64,000 bases of DNA, taken from positions 1,736,001-1,800,000 of the forward strand of contig NC_082409.1 in NCBI RefSeq assembly GCF_004011695.2, given 5' to 3'. A program made the translations under genes and the position numbers. Under the pieces are notes generated by a model. That model saw only the letters and a program-made list of their open reading frames with translations. It ran no database searches and was not told the DNA's origin. Source of the DNA: Ascochyta rabiei. Taxonomy: Eukaryota; Ascomycota; Dothideomycetes; Pleosporales; Didymellaceae. Numbering within the stretch: the stretch's first letter is position 1; every line of letters begins with the position of its first letter. Below, piece after piece: positions 22,885 through 34,514 of the stretch.

Positions 22885-23394
22885 GGTTGCGGGTTTGTAT
22901 ATGCGTAGCGGTGTACTTGTCTTTCAGTGGTGAACGCAAGGTGATGAATGGGGTTTGAAGAGAGAAGGGATAGGATTGGGAGAGCAAGCTGTCAAGATGC
23001 TTACGCGCGACCAAAAAGTTGTGGATTTATGACGAAAAGAGGAGTGGAGCCGCAGCTGTATCTCGCGTTCAGCTGTCCCGCCGAGAGCTCCACTAGCGCA
23101 ACTGTGATTCTAGATGCGTGGATGATTCCACGCAATTTATCCGGCGTCTGATTATCGGAGTCGGTCTTTGGTTCCTCGGCGAATCGCCGAATACGCTACT
23201 GGTTGATGTGCCGCGGCTTCACGATGCTCTCAAGCCCAACGGAAAATAAGCCAATTGAAAGCGTGAAGCCGCGCCAAAACATATGCTAAGCTTCAAGGGC
23301 CGGCAAGTACAACCTCGTCCATGGTGTCGTGACATCGGTCCACGAACCTCGTTACAACCCATCGGAGGTTCGCCGCAGGCGGTGACAAAGTGGA
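22885..23394. other. Intergenic, promoter of xylitol dehydrogenase gene
   Basis: About 510 bp between the xylitol dehydrogenase start and the methyltransferase stop, both on the minus strand. No coding sequence or RNA is recognised. Confidence 0.5.
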
Positions 23395-24507
23395 TCATGG
23401 AATCCCTCTGCCCCAATGTGACCACCAACAAGTCACAAGCGCTCTGTCTTCTTCATCGTCATCTGCTCCGGATGCGCCCCAGTCGTCGAAACCATTCTCT
23501 TCGCCTTCATTCAAGATGTGGAGGCCGATGTTTTCCATTCGGGTTCGAAAATCTTTGATCTCGGGCAGATATGCTTCTCTGTATGGAAACTCGGCAATAA
23601 CCTGCGCACTAGCGTCTTCAGAAAGCCATTTGGCAATCGTGTCGACCAGCATACGCGGGTGTTCTGGCGAATACAATGAGTCGGCAGCGAGTATAACACG
23701 GAATTTCGATGTGGTAGCATCAAGTGTCTCGGTGACTATGCCATCCGCAAACAGTTCGCAGCTTGTAGGATTCATCCAATCCAGCGTCCCAGTACGTGTA
23801 GATCCACCGTTCTGTTCAATGAGTGTGGAATTGTCTTTCGCATTGCGCGCAAGGTTCTCGTGTATGCTAGGCAGGTCGGTAAGCACAACTCGTGCACCCA
23901 AAGCAGCCATGGCGAGTCCAACTAGCCCAGTCCCTGATCCCAGCTCAAGTGTCTGTGGTGTCTGTACAGCCGTCGACTTGAAGAGACCAAACGTGTGGAG
24001 TCGTTTGGCAAGCATGTACGAAGCTGCCCACGTCTTCAAGCCTAGGTCGTCACCCGTGAGGGCTGGTTCGTGAATGCGTAGGACGAACGAGCTGGAGCTA
24101 GAGGGTATTCGAAATTCACGGGACAAGGCCCCCATGGCAGTGCGCCCAGAGCGCTCACTGAGCCTGAGACTGGCCTGATTCCATATTTTTTCCTTGACTT
24201 CCTCGTCGTGTATCCATTTCAGCGAATTGCTCACGATGCTTGTGAGATACCGTGTGACGCCTTCAGGGTTCACCTGGACCACTCTCGGCCTAGCAATCTG
24301 CCCGCCATGCTCACGCTGTCCTTCCTTGTAATTGGACTCTTTTTCAACATCCCAGGACTGCGGCGCGAGTGTCAGAAGTTCGAGCGTATCGAAGAGTGCT
24401 TGGGCGGAGGGTCTGCTGTAGAGTTGAGGAAGATCAAGGACTAGAGAACTACGTTAGTCACCACTACCATCTGGAAACGCGCACAGCCTACCGTCAAGTA
24501 CTTCCAT
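23395..24507 (-). CDS. EFM2/METTL21-like protein-lysine N-methyltransferase
   Basis: Seven-beta-strand, SAM-dependent methyltransferase of the FAM86/METTL21 group; yeast relatives such as Efm2 methylate translation elongation factors in the cytosol. The first exon is tiny (24507-24492, MEVLD plus one base); intron 24441-24491; exon 2 24440-23395; 353 residues in all. The second exon lacks its own ATG near the start, and joining gives MEVLDVLDLPQLY, which matches the LPQL(Y/W) beginning of this family. Motif I is LELGSGTGLVGL; the post-I acidic residue is in VVLTDLP; an ADSLYSPEHP motif follows. Substrate assignment is by family only. Confidence 0.85.
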
Positions 24508-24661
24508 GGCTCAGCAAAGCCTTGCGCTATTGTGGAAGGCTGTAGTGAACACGCGCAAGAAGTTCGAAAGTCGTCCGTGCGTTGGCGGGGGTAGACTTGA
24601 GCGCGCAGGAGTCGCAATCCAAGACCAGTACTCCTGATGTTGAGTGTACATTGAACGCAGT

Positions 24662-25441
24662 TTAGTCTTTCTTCAGTGTCGCTTTGAAGCCGTAGTATGC
24701 TTGGTCCATATCGAACTGAAACTGCCGCGCCTGCTCGTCGTCCAGCTTCTCGGAGGCTCGCATTTGGTTCAGCGTGATAAGCCACTGGACGATTTTGCCT
24801 TTGTTCTCGAACTCCTTGTCTGTAACCTGGTTGACGGACTGGATAATCTCCACCAGCAGCGGATGCAGTGTGTCCTTCTCCACCAAACCAATCTTGATGG
24901 CGTCAAGCAGGGTGATGAACGTCTCGGTTGCGTTGACAACGAGTGTCGCATCGGCGAAATCGCCTTGTTGGGCTGTCGTGCGCGACGGGCCCTGTTCGAC
25001 AGTAATGGGAACGCCTACGCGCAGTCGTTCAGTCGCTCGTGGACAGTCGAGCTGAGTACCGTGTTAGCCTGCACATGACGCTACACCTGAGATGGGCTGC
25101 AGAGACGGTCAACGTACATCCCATTCTCTTCTGAACTGGTCCAAGTCGCCAAAGGCCTTTGCAATGGTCTCGTCGGCAAGATTGGATTTGTACTGCTTCA
25201 GGAGCCTGCTGCACGTCTCGGTGTAGTCGGCCTCGTTGATCGAATCTTTGAGAAAGGCCTTCTCGAGGCCATCAAGCGTGATGATGATGCTGTAGATCTC
25301 CGCCAGCGAGTCGTTGAGATCGCGCTCGGCATTGGTCGTGGCCAGTTTGGCTTCCTCATCGAGATTGATGGTTGCATTGAGGGCAGAGCGCGGGATGTAG
25401 GGCGTAGGCGCGTAGGCCAGCTGCCGAGTGCTGCTGTACAT
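24662..25441 (-). CDS. vps28: ESCRT-I subunit Vps28
   Basis: Vps28 links ESCRT-I to ESCRT-II at endosomes during multivesicular-body sorting. Two exons (25441-25118 and 25051-24662) with a 66-bp intron give 237 residues, the expected size. The N-terminal helical core carries LNDSLAEIYSIIITLDGLEKAF and the conserved SRLLKQYK. The C-terminal four-helix domain ends in ARQFQFDMDQAYYGFKATL, where the fungal and animal proteins share a similar tail. It lies 154 bp upstream (on the chromosome) of the methyltransferase start, same strand, and 337 bp from divergent NOC2. Confidence 0.95.
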
Positions 25442-25778
25442 GCTAGCTGGACGATGAGCCCTGAAGTCCTGGCAAATGCTAGGAAGCCCTAGCAGGTCCT
25501 AGCAAATATGGTAGATGCGACAGAGATACCGACTGTCACGACCGTACTGTGGAAAGACGCGTTGTTGTTGACGATCTTGCGTCAGTCCGGCCGTGCCTGC
25601 CTAGGCATCGCTCGCGTGGGGAAGGAGCCACTGCGAGCTTGGACCCTGCCAGGGCCAACTTTTTTGACTAGCGCATGAATGAGAACTTCTCGAATTCTCG
25701 GTTTGTCGAACAACCTCGCCGGCCGAACAACCACAGCAACAAAAGGTCAATTCGTGCAAAGCGCATACTGCTGCTACC
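25442..25778. other. Short bidirectional promoter VPS28 / NOC2
   Basis: A 337-bp spacer between two outward-facing housekeeping genes must hold both promoters. It contains a repeated CCTAGCA-type motif near 25480-25505 (AGGAAGCCCTAGCAGGTCC). No TATA box is obvious. Confidence 0.5.
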
Positions 25779-28126
25779 ATGCCCGTCTCCAAGTCGACCA
25801 AGAAGTTCGAGAAGAACAAGCTCGGCGATGTTCTCAAGGCACGCAAGAATGTCGCCAAGATCAAGCAGAGGAAGCAGATGGACGCAAAGAAGAAGCAGCG
25901 CAAAGCAAGCGACAACGCAAAGGCCGACGATCTTGACGAAGATGGCGCCAAGAAGCCAACCAAGTCAGCCAAGGACGACAACTTCGGCGACATGTCCATG
26001 GACCAGTTCTTCGAGGGCGGCTTCGACATTCCTAAGATCAAGAAGACAAAACCCAAGACCGGAAAGCGCAAGCGTACGCCTGTCGAGCAAGAAGAAGGCT
26101 CAGGGGCTTCTTCAGACGAAGAGATGGCTGATGCGACTGCCGAAGGCGAAGACTCTGCTTCCGAGAGCGAGTCGGGCGACGACGCAGAGACACACAAGCG
26201 CGACATTGAGGCGTTGAAGGAGAAAGATCTAGAGTTCTACAACTACCTGAAGAGCAACGATGCAGAGTTGCTGGACTTCGCTGAAGACACCGACTTGGCC
26301 GAGATCGATGCGCTCAGCGCCAGCGAGGATGAGACTACACCACGGAAGAAGCAGAAGGCTACCAAAGGCGACTCGGATGACGAGAGCGAAGCTGCGACCG
26401 GCAACGAGATCTCAAAGCAGCTCGTGCAAAAGTGGAAGTCGGCCATGGACACAAAATCGTCCTTGAGGGCCATGAAGGAGGTCGTACTGGCTTTCCGCTC
26501 CGCAGCACACTTGAACGACGAGGAAGGAAAAGCGTACAAGTACTCGATATCTGACCCTGATGGTGCGTTCCTTCCCTTGACTTCCGTTCTTTTCAATACT
26601 GACAGTTAGCAGTCTACCACCAGGTCCTCGTATCTGCTCTCACATTCGTCCCCAAGGTCCTGCAACATCACCTGCCGGCTAAGGAGAGTGCAGGAGGCAA
26701 GATTCGCGTTGCTACAGACTCGAAGAAATTTCGCACATTGACACCTCTTCTCAAGTCGCATACGGTTTCCATCCAGCACCTCCTCGAGAACCTGTCAGAT
26801 GCTTCTACCCTACGCATGACACTCGACTCGTTATTGAACCTGCTGCCATACATACTCTCCTTCAAGAAGGTTGTTCGAGAGATCGTCAAGACGGTGGCAT
26901 CGGTCTGGTCTGACTCGTCCAACAATGAAGTCACTAGGCTCTCAGCGTTCCTGGTTCTACGACGTCTGATGATCATTTCAGACCCCAGCCTTCGCGAAGC
27001 AGTCCTGAAGCAGGTCTACCAAGGCCTCGTCAAGGGTGCGCGAAACACCACAACCCACAACATTCAGGGCATCAACCTGATGAAGAACACCGCCTCCGAG
27101 CTTTGGGGTCTTGATCCCACCGTGGGCTACACCACAGGCTTTGGCTTTATTCGTCAGCTGGCTGTTCATCTGCGCTCGAGCATCACCAACAAGACTAAGG
27201 ACTCATACAAGACTGTCTACAATTGGCAATACGTACACTCGCTCGACTTCTGGTCGCGCGTCATCGCCGCGCATTGTGAATCTCTCCGCGAGGCCGAGTC
27301 CGGCAAGCCATCTCCCCTGCGCCCTCTCATCTACCCCGTAGTCCAACTCACCCTCGGAGCTATGCGTCTCATTCCCACAGCGCAGTACTTCCCCCTCCGC
27401 TTCCAGCTTGTCCGCTCGCTGCTCCGCATCTCCTCCGCCACATCAACATACATCCCGCTTGCGCCCGCGCTTATCGAAGTCCTGCAGTCCGCCGAGATGA
27501 AGAAACCGCCCAAGCCATCCACCTTAAAGACACTCGAATTCAGCACCCAGATCCGCGCCACAAAAGCGTACCTACGCACCCGCATCTACCAGGACGGTGT
27601 AGGCGAACAGGTCGCCGAGCTCCTGAGCGAGTTCTTCTTGCTGTGGACCAAGAACATCGCGTTCCCAGAGCTCGCACTTCCGGTCATCGTCATGCTCAAG
27701 CGCTGGGTAAAGGCCATGACGAAGAAAGCCTCGGGCAACAAGAACGCAAAGCTCAACAGCCTCTTCGCCCTGCTCGTACAGAAGCTCGAGGCCAACACAA
27801 AGTGGATTGAGGAGAAGCGAACTAAGATCGACTTTGCGCCCAACGATCGCGCGGGCGTTGAGGGCTTCTTGAAGGACATCGAGTGGGAGAAGACTCCCCT
27901 CGGCGCTTACGTTGCGGGACAAAGGAAGGTCAGGGAGCAGAGGGCGAAGCAGCTCGAGGATGCACGCAAGATGGAAGAGAAGAAGAGGAAACAATACGAG
28001 AGGGAGGATGAGGAGGAAAAGGCGGAGGTCTTCGAGGAGGGGAGTGGAGAGATGGAAGAGGATGAGGATCTGGAGGACGATGTGGACGAAATCGAGGAAG
28101 AGGAAGAGGACAGTGATGACGAGTAG
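25779..28126 (+). CDS. noc2: Nucleolar complex protein 2 (Noc2), ribosome biogenesis
   Basis: Noc2 pairs with Noc1 and Noc3 to carry pre-60S particles through the nucleolus and nucleoplasm. Exon 1 25779-26562, exon 2 from 26610 or 26613 to 28126; 765 or 766 residues. The N-terminus is very basic (KSTKKFEKNK, KQRKQMDAKKKQRK), followed by acidic Ser/Glu-rich stretches; EKDLEFYNYLKSNDAELLDF precedes the Noc2 domain (about 300-620), which includes NWQYVHSLDFWSRVI and YFPLRFQLVRSLLRIS. A long charged Glu/Asp tail closes it. The intron ends TTAGCAG, a NAGNAG tandem acceptor; both choices are in frame. Confidence 0.95.
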
Positions 28127-28686
28127 ACGAACAGCTGAGCTGAGAGTTTGTTGGATCAATAGGGTCTGTGCGATGATGTGGTAGGATCATACCCGGAATA
28201 GGAAGACTGCTCAAGATTGATTTGTCAAAATCCGTTTCTTTCCTATTTGCAAACCAAGCAACGGGTGGCGAAAATCATTGCAGGAGTGGGCGGCGAGAGC
28301 AGAATGTCCAGGAGCCCCCTGGATGTCAAAGCGCTTGTCAGCGTCTCAGACGTCTTGGTGGACCCTCGACGGGTACGCTGAAGCACAAGCTGTAGCAAGC
28401 CTCCATCACGCCATGGTGAGGCATCCCCGAGGCTTGGACGCTCATGTGCCTGACGTAGTCGCCTTCAAGGGTCACGGCACGCAAAGATCTGGCAGGAGTA
28501 ATATTGATGTTGATTCGTGACATTGGGTATTGGTTTCGTTGCGCTTGCGCACGTCTAACTAGTAATCGCAGATGCAGATGCAGATGGTATTGCGCTTCGT
28601 GATGGATGCGTGGTCTCCATGGACCAGGCCGCGTGTGAAATCGTTGCGCAGAAGATGGTAGAGAAATAAATGAGAATTCCAGAGGC
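28127..28686. other. Intergenic, no supported gene
   Basis: Spacer between the convergent NOC2 and DUF7727 genes. It includes a short 6-bp repeat (GCAGAT, three copies) near 28568-28585. No gene is recognised. Confidence 0.5.
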
Positions 28687-29241
28687 TTACGCTATCAGCT
28701 TCTGGGCCATCGATCTTCTCTTCGGCAATGTCCAGGGCTCGGGGCACACAATCTTCGCAGCGGGTCAGTGTGGCTGTAATGTGGGAATGTCTCGATGCTG
28801 GGATGAACTCACCTCGCCTTCACTGAACGCCCAAAAGTACGCTCCCATGCCGATGATGTAGTACAGTCCCGAGTTTGTGCCCTGGTAGATCAGAAGCGCG
28901 CACAGTGCGCTCAAAGGGTATACGATCAAGCGTGCTTCGATCGAGCGGTGCAAGCCTGTGCCTGCGAGCAAGGGCAACGGCCACTCCCACATCAAGCCCA
29001 GGAGCCCGAGCAGGAGGTTGATGATTTGCAGGATCGGGAACGGCTTCACGGCCGAGTCGAGGTTTTTCGTGAGGAAGTCCCAGAAGATCTTGGGCCAGAA
29101 AAAGGACTCTAGGGCGGCGGCTATTTGGTCTGTGATGCGTTAGTTTGAGTTGAATGATGAGAGAAAAGGTCGACTCGACTTACATGCAGCAGCTGTCAGA
29201 ATGACCAGGCGCGCCCAGTGGTTCTTGATTAGCTTGCCCAT
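28687..29241 (-). CDS. Small multi-spanning membrane protein (fungal DUF7727-type)
   Basis: Three exons (29241-29184, 29129-28813, 28752-28687) encode 146 residues. MGKLIKNHWARLVILTAAAYQ begins a first hydrophobic helix; three more follow (about 50-66, 85-103 and 107-122), with a motif SFFWPKIFWDFLT between helices 1 and 2 and GAYFWAFSEGE after the last. The third exon was chosen because its acceptor keeps the frame and gives a short basic tail (WTLPKRRSMAQKLIA). An alternative C-terminus using other acceptors cannot be excluded. I recognise it as a conserved fungal membrane family of unknown function. Confidence 0.75.
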
Positions 29242-32030
29242 GGTGCAAGCAGGTGATATTAAAACGAAAGTAGATGGTCGTAAGCCGAACCCGCGGTGAT
29301 GAAAAGCGAAGGAAACCCGTAACCAAAACCCTCAAGTCGTCGAGCTATTCCTCCCAAAGACTACCAGTAGTCCTCACGACTGTCCAAATTCACGAGGCAA
29401 CGGGTTTTGTTATATGCAGGCCCTCAGGCGCTGCGTTGGCGCTCGCCCGGCGGTTACGCTTTGCAGTAAGGCTGCTGTGCCGCGGCGAAAGTCAGGCACA
29501 AAGCATGCACAGTGGATGGCTGAGGCGTGTCTGTCTCAGGCTTGTTAGGTGTTCAGGCAGCGCGGATGAGGTATGGTTCTTCGATACAGCAGCTGTGTCA
29601 GTACCTCACAAAAGAACAGCGGGAAGCTGCCGCAATTGTAGATGCCGTTCATGCGCGGAGCTGGGCCTGTGCTGGCCATGTAGACTTTCGTGTAGCCGCT
29701 GAGGGCTGGGCTACGCACGCTACGCTGGCCCCGCTGGGCGTACATGCGTGTGAGTAGCTGTGATTGGATAGCGACTGTGCGAGATGCACAGATGTGCAGG
29801 CTTCCCGGATGGCGCCGTTGATAGGTGTGGCCTATGAGCATGGGTTTGGGCCTGCTTGGCTCGAGTGGCGTCGTGTAGACAATGCCTTGGACTTTATGAC
29901 TTTCACCTGCACGTGGTTTGCGAGGCAAGGGGCATGCAATCGCTCGAGTCGTTGTGGCACTTCCAGGAGATGGTTTCTCATACCGCTCTTCCCGATCCGG
30001 CGCTGAGGCTTGCATTCGATGTGATCTGTCGCATGGATGCCTCACGGATGCCTCAGTCTCCGATGCCTTTCGACGCCTCAGGACCCAAGTCTGCTACCAA
30101 CTCTGTAGCACACAGCCTGCATGGGAGATCATAGGCAGCCTCGGAGACTCGATTCACTCTTCAAACAACATCATACGACAAAGTTTACCTCAGATGTCTA
30201 ATGATGTCAATGCCGTGAGGTTGAAAGGCTTGACAGCTGTCGAGACAAACAACCTCGTACGACAAGCGTTCAGTACCAGTTCAGACGGCGATGATGTGGA
30301 GTCCCGATGGATTGACGAGGGGGTCCAACGGCAGTTTGATGCTCCTGTCCGTATGCAGGAAGAAGCACACCACGTCCGTCCTGATTCTGGTGCGCTTCCA
30401 TCCATACCACCACCACCAAGAGCCGGCCCTCTCCGTTAACACAAGTCTAGCCCTCCACCATCATTCAGCAGATGGCCACTGTTGCCGTGCTTACCCAGAA
30501 ACCAAGACTTGTTTCTCGGCTTCAATTGTTACTGCAGCCTCATCACAACCCTAAGCCAGGCTAGCCATACCAGCTACCAGTCCTGATGGTAGGCCATCCA
30601 CGATGCCGGCAGTTCGTCATGCGAGGACTCGCAAAATCCGTCATTAGAGCGATCCAGGAATAGCATCTCCGCTTTCGTGCGTCTGCAGCCAGAACTTCTT
30701 GAATCGTGTAGAGAAGTTGTGAGCCAATCTGATTGGGCCTCTACGCGCTGGGGAGTGGCGCCGAGGCCACTCGTTGGCCGTGTGTCTACCAACCACATCA
30801 CCGAGTGGCTTCAAGAGCAATGAACTCTGTGCTCTCCACGCCTCGGCGCGTCCAGGAGAGTAGGTCATGGCATGCTCGCACCAGCAATTCTTTTGCGCCC
30901 CCATGCGCCTTCGGTGCAGCGCTTCTTTGCAGGGGGTTATGGCTAGGAGACGCCCCGCTTCTTGCTGCACACAATCCTTCACCAACTCTTCGCAAGACCT
31001 GTTGATCATACCAACTCAGACTTGTACCTGTAACTGCAAATCTTGAAGACACCACGCCGCAATATCCAGGCAACAATCTCGCTTCGCCACGTTGTGCCGC
31101 CTCGAACTTGCATTGTCTCAGCGCAAGTCCTACGTGTCAGGAACCCCATTACGACGCCAACGCAGAACACGATCGCAGCTGTAATTTCCCCAGAATTCGA
31201 GTGACAGCTACCAGAACAGCACTGCAACAACGGGTTAGGCACCATAGCCAGTTTTGTTTGGAGGACTGCCCCCTCGGACACACCTGATCTGAATTCGGAA
31301 GGAGTCTCCAGCCGCAACTCACCAAAACCAACACATTGAAGATCTGCTTGAGCGAGACGAGTGCTGCCTCGCCGCCTTACAGACGCATAGCCAAAGGATT
31401 GTTAGCACCGTTGAGGCTCCAGAGGACCGCTTTAGCTACAAGGAAGAATGATTGCGTGCCTGGCGCTTCAGGCCTGAGACACACCTCATACAACTAGCGT
31501 TCAACGCATAGCGGCAAACCCTTCTCCACCAGCGCCAGTTCATAACCGCCTGTAAGGCTCTGTGAGGCTTGACAGCCCCATCACCCTGGAACGGCCTTGC
31601 CATTTCTGCCCTGGACAAACTGTCATCTGCCATAAGTTGTCTGATATACATACTCCACCCGCAGCTAGCAGTTTGAGCCTGTCAGTTTCAGCGTGTCGCT
31701 CCACCAGGATTCAACGGCTTCTCTCAGATCCTGATCTACGCTCACAGCACAGATCAAGTCTGGGGCTGAACATTCTAATATCCTTGGGACCTGCAGCCTT
31801 GGAGCTCTCTCACCTCCATCCCTCCGACACTTTCACAAGCGCCCGGGTCTGGACGCAGACGTTCTTTTCTTCATTTCGTATCTGGCTGGCCGGGTTGAAA
31901 CTTGACTGGATTACGTTCCTTCAGTTGAGGTTCTGTTCACTTACGTTCTTTAATCGCAGGCTTAATAGCTGAGCACTCGTTTACGACATTGTCTTTTGAG
32001 GGATCGACGTACATTAGCACAGTCGTCAAG
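29242..32030. other. Long upstream region of NoxB gene, no supported gene
   Basis: About 2.8 kb between the small membrane protein gene and NoxB; both face outwards, so both promoters lie here. Several frames of 75-173 codons are open but overlap, lack recognisable motifs and have no convincing splice partners. No RNA gene or transposon end was seen. Confidence 0.5.
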
Positions 32031-33780
32031 ATGGGAGCTGCATCGGACTCCACTTCGATCTCGCGCTTCTTCAAGCCGAAGAAGTTTGCTTTCCATTTCT
32101 TTTTCTGGGGGTTCCACTGGGCGTTGTTTGCGATAGGATGGTAAGATGACCGCTTTTACTGATGTTCGCACGGCTGACACTCGATAGGTGGAAACAAGCT
32201 GGAGACGCTCGTCTTGCACCATTGAATGCTCTTCAGTATTCAGTATGGATCTCTCGAGGTGCCGGTCTGGTTTTGAGTGTCGATACAATGGTTATTGTAA
32301 TGCCCATGTGCCGAAACATCCTCCGTTGGCTGCGGCCAAAGGCTAGATGGCTACCGCTCGACGAGTCGCAATGGTTCCATCGACAAGTCGCCTATGCTAT
32401 GCTGGTCTTCACGGTGGTCCACACTTCCGCGCATTACGTCAAGTAAGCTGATGAACGATACGCCTCTGTTCGAAACTAATGCTGTACAGCTTTTTCAATG
32501 TCGAACGAGTACAGGTGCGACCTCAGATCGCGCTCCAGATTCACTACACTGAAGCAGGTGGAATCACTGGACACATCATGCTCCTGTGCATGCTCTTGAT
32601 CTACACCACCGCCCACCACAGGATTCGACAGCAGTCGTTCGAGACATTCTGGTACACCCATCATCTATTCATTCCATTCTTGCTGGGTATGTACACACAT
32701 GCGACAAGCTGTTTCGTTCGAGACACAGTTCCTACCTACTCTCCATTCGACAAGGACAACTTCTGGACTCACTGCATCGGGTACGAGGGTTGGCGATGGG
32801 AGCTCGTCGGAGGCGGTCTGTACCTCTTCGATCGTCTTTACCGCGAAATTCGTTGCAGACGACAGACCGAAATCGTCAAAGTCGTCCGCCATCCGTACGA
32901 TGCCGTTGAGATTCAATTTACCAAGCCCAGCATGAAGTACAAGCCTGGGCAATGGTTGTTTCTCAACTGCCCAGAGGTCAGCTATCACCAGTGGCATCCC
33001 TTCACCATCACCTCTTGTCCTCACGACCCCTACATCTCCGTCCACGTCCGTCAAGTTGGAGACTTTACCCGCGCTCTCGCCGATGCCCTCGGCGCCGGTC
33101 AATCTCAATCCAAGCTATACGACGAGCTGGATCCCATGGGCATGTACGAAATTGCGCTCCAGCACGGACAGAAAATGCCCGCCCTCCGCATCGACGGCCC
33201 CTACGGCGCTCCCGCTGAAGACGTGTTTGAGAATGAAGTGGCCGTTCTCATAGGCACAGGTATTGGTGTCACGCCCTGGGCCTCGATTCTCAAATCGATC
33301 TACCACCTGCGCCTGTCGCCGAACCCACCCAAGCGTCTGCGCCGAGTAGAGTTCATCTGGGTCTGCAAGGATACCTCATCATTCGAATGGTTTCAGACCC
33401 TGCTCTCATCCCTGGAAGCCCAGAGTCTGGGTGCATCAGACGGCGACCAGTTCTTACGAATTCATACCTACCTGACGCAGAAGATGGACGCCAACACGGC
33501 GCAAAACATTGTGCTTAACTCGGTGGGTACGGACAAGGATCCACTCACGGAGTTGAAATCTAGGACCAACTTTGGGCGTCCGGATTTCCCGCGCCTCTTG
33601 TGCGGCATGCGCGATGGGCTGCTGGATCGCACGTATATGAATGGGTTGGAGAGCACGCTACGGACGGACGTTGGTGTATACTTTTGCGGGCCGAACGTAG
33701 CAGCTAGGGATATCAAGAAGGCATGCAAGGAGGCGACGTGCCAGGAAGTGAACTTCAAGTTTTGGAAGGAACACTTCTAG
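32031..33780 (+). CDS. noxB: NADPH oxidase, NoxB-type catalytic subunit
   Basis: Membrane flavocytochrome that moves electrons from NADPH via FAD and two haems to oxygen, making superoxide. Three exons (32031-32140, 32188-32442, 32490-33780), 551 residues. Haem-ligand histidines are visible as His101/His115 (WFHRQVAYAMLVFTVVH) and His179 or 180/His192. The FAD motif HPFTIT and the NADPH motif GTGIGVTPW follow, and the C-terminus ends VNFKFWKEHF as in gp91phox. There is no EF-hand extension, so it is not NoxC. The RWLPLDESQWFHRQ segment and the RFFKPKKFAFH N-terminus fit NoxB rather than NoxA. In plant-pathogenic fungi NoxB acts in sexual development and penetration (family knowledge). Confidence 0.93.
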
Positions 33781-34514
33781 ATGACTAGCGGTGTTGAAAC
33801 GACACTCCGTAGAGACGTTTTGGTATATGATATCCCATTTCTATTTCTACATCGTGGCCAAGCCCAACCGTTTGGGTTTGCAGACTTCTTTTCGGTGCCG
33901 AGGTGTTTTCCAATTTGCCATTCGCCGCCTTTACGATTCTGCGCTCTCGATTGATGTACCACCATGCCGACGGTGCAAAATGCAACTATGCGGAGAATAC
34001 CAACCGAGCACCCTGCTGCCTTGAAAACCAATACCGCCAGGAGGATGTGGAAAGTATGGAAGTCTCCAACGTGAGTGTGGAAGTCACGACGTTGGGGAGT
34101 AGCTAGTCGACGTAAACACACTTGCAGGTGAAGCTGCTGTCTTGCGCCACGTGGGGGCCGACTATGTACTGGATTTGGTTGTTTCATGAAACATGGTTCC
34201 AAAAGAAGCAGGGGGTCAGGTAGCGTAAGCGCTGATGAGAGCGCACGATCACACAGCAAGGACATGCGGTATTCAAGGCACGTTTGCGATAGCTGTCCAT
34301 TGTAGCACTTCCACCATTCATCCTCAAAGTCGTATCAGTACTGCCGCTGAGAGCTATTGTCTCGAGCTTGGCGGCCTCGAGATCGATCTTCGAATCTGTG
34401 CAGTGTCGGCGCCTGTGGCGGCTGTGCTAGAGAACCACGGACAAGCAGGAATGCCATGGAAGAGCGCACTCAGCGACTATCATATTCCTGGCTAAGCAAT
34501 AGAAAAGACAAGCG
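33781..34514. other. Intergenic, no supported gene
   Basis: About 730 bp between the convergent NoxB and Clr5-domain genes. Only short overlapping frames occur. Nothing is recognised. Confidence 0.5.
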
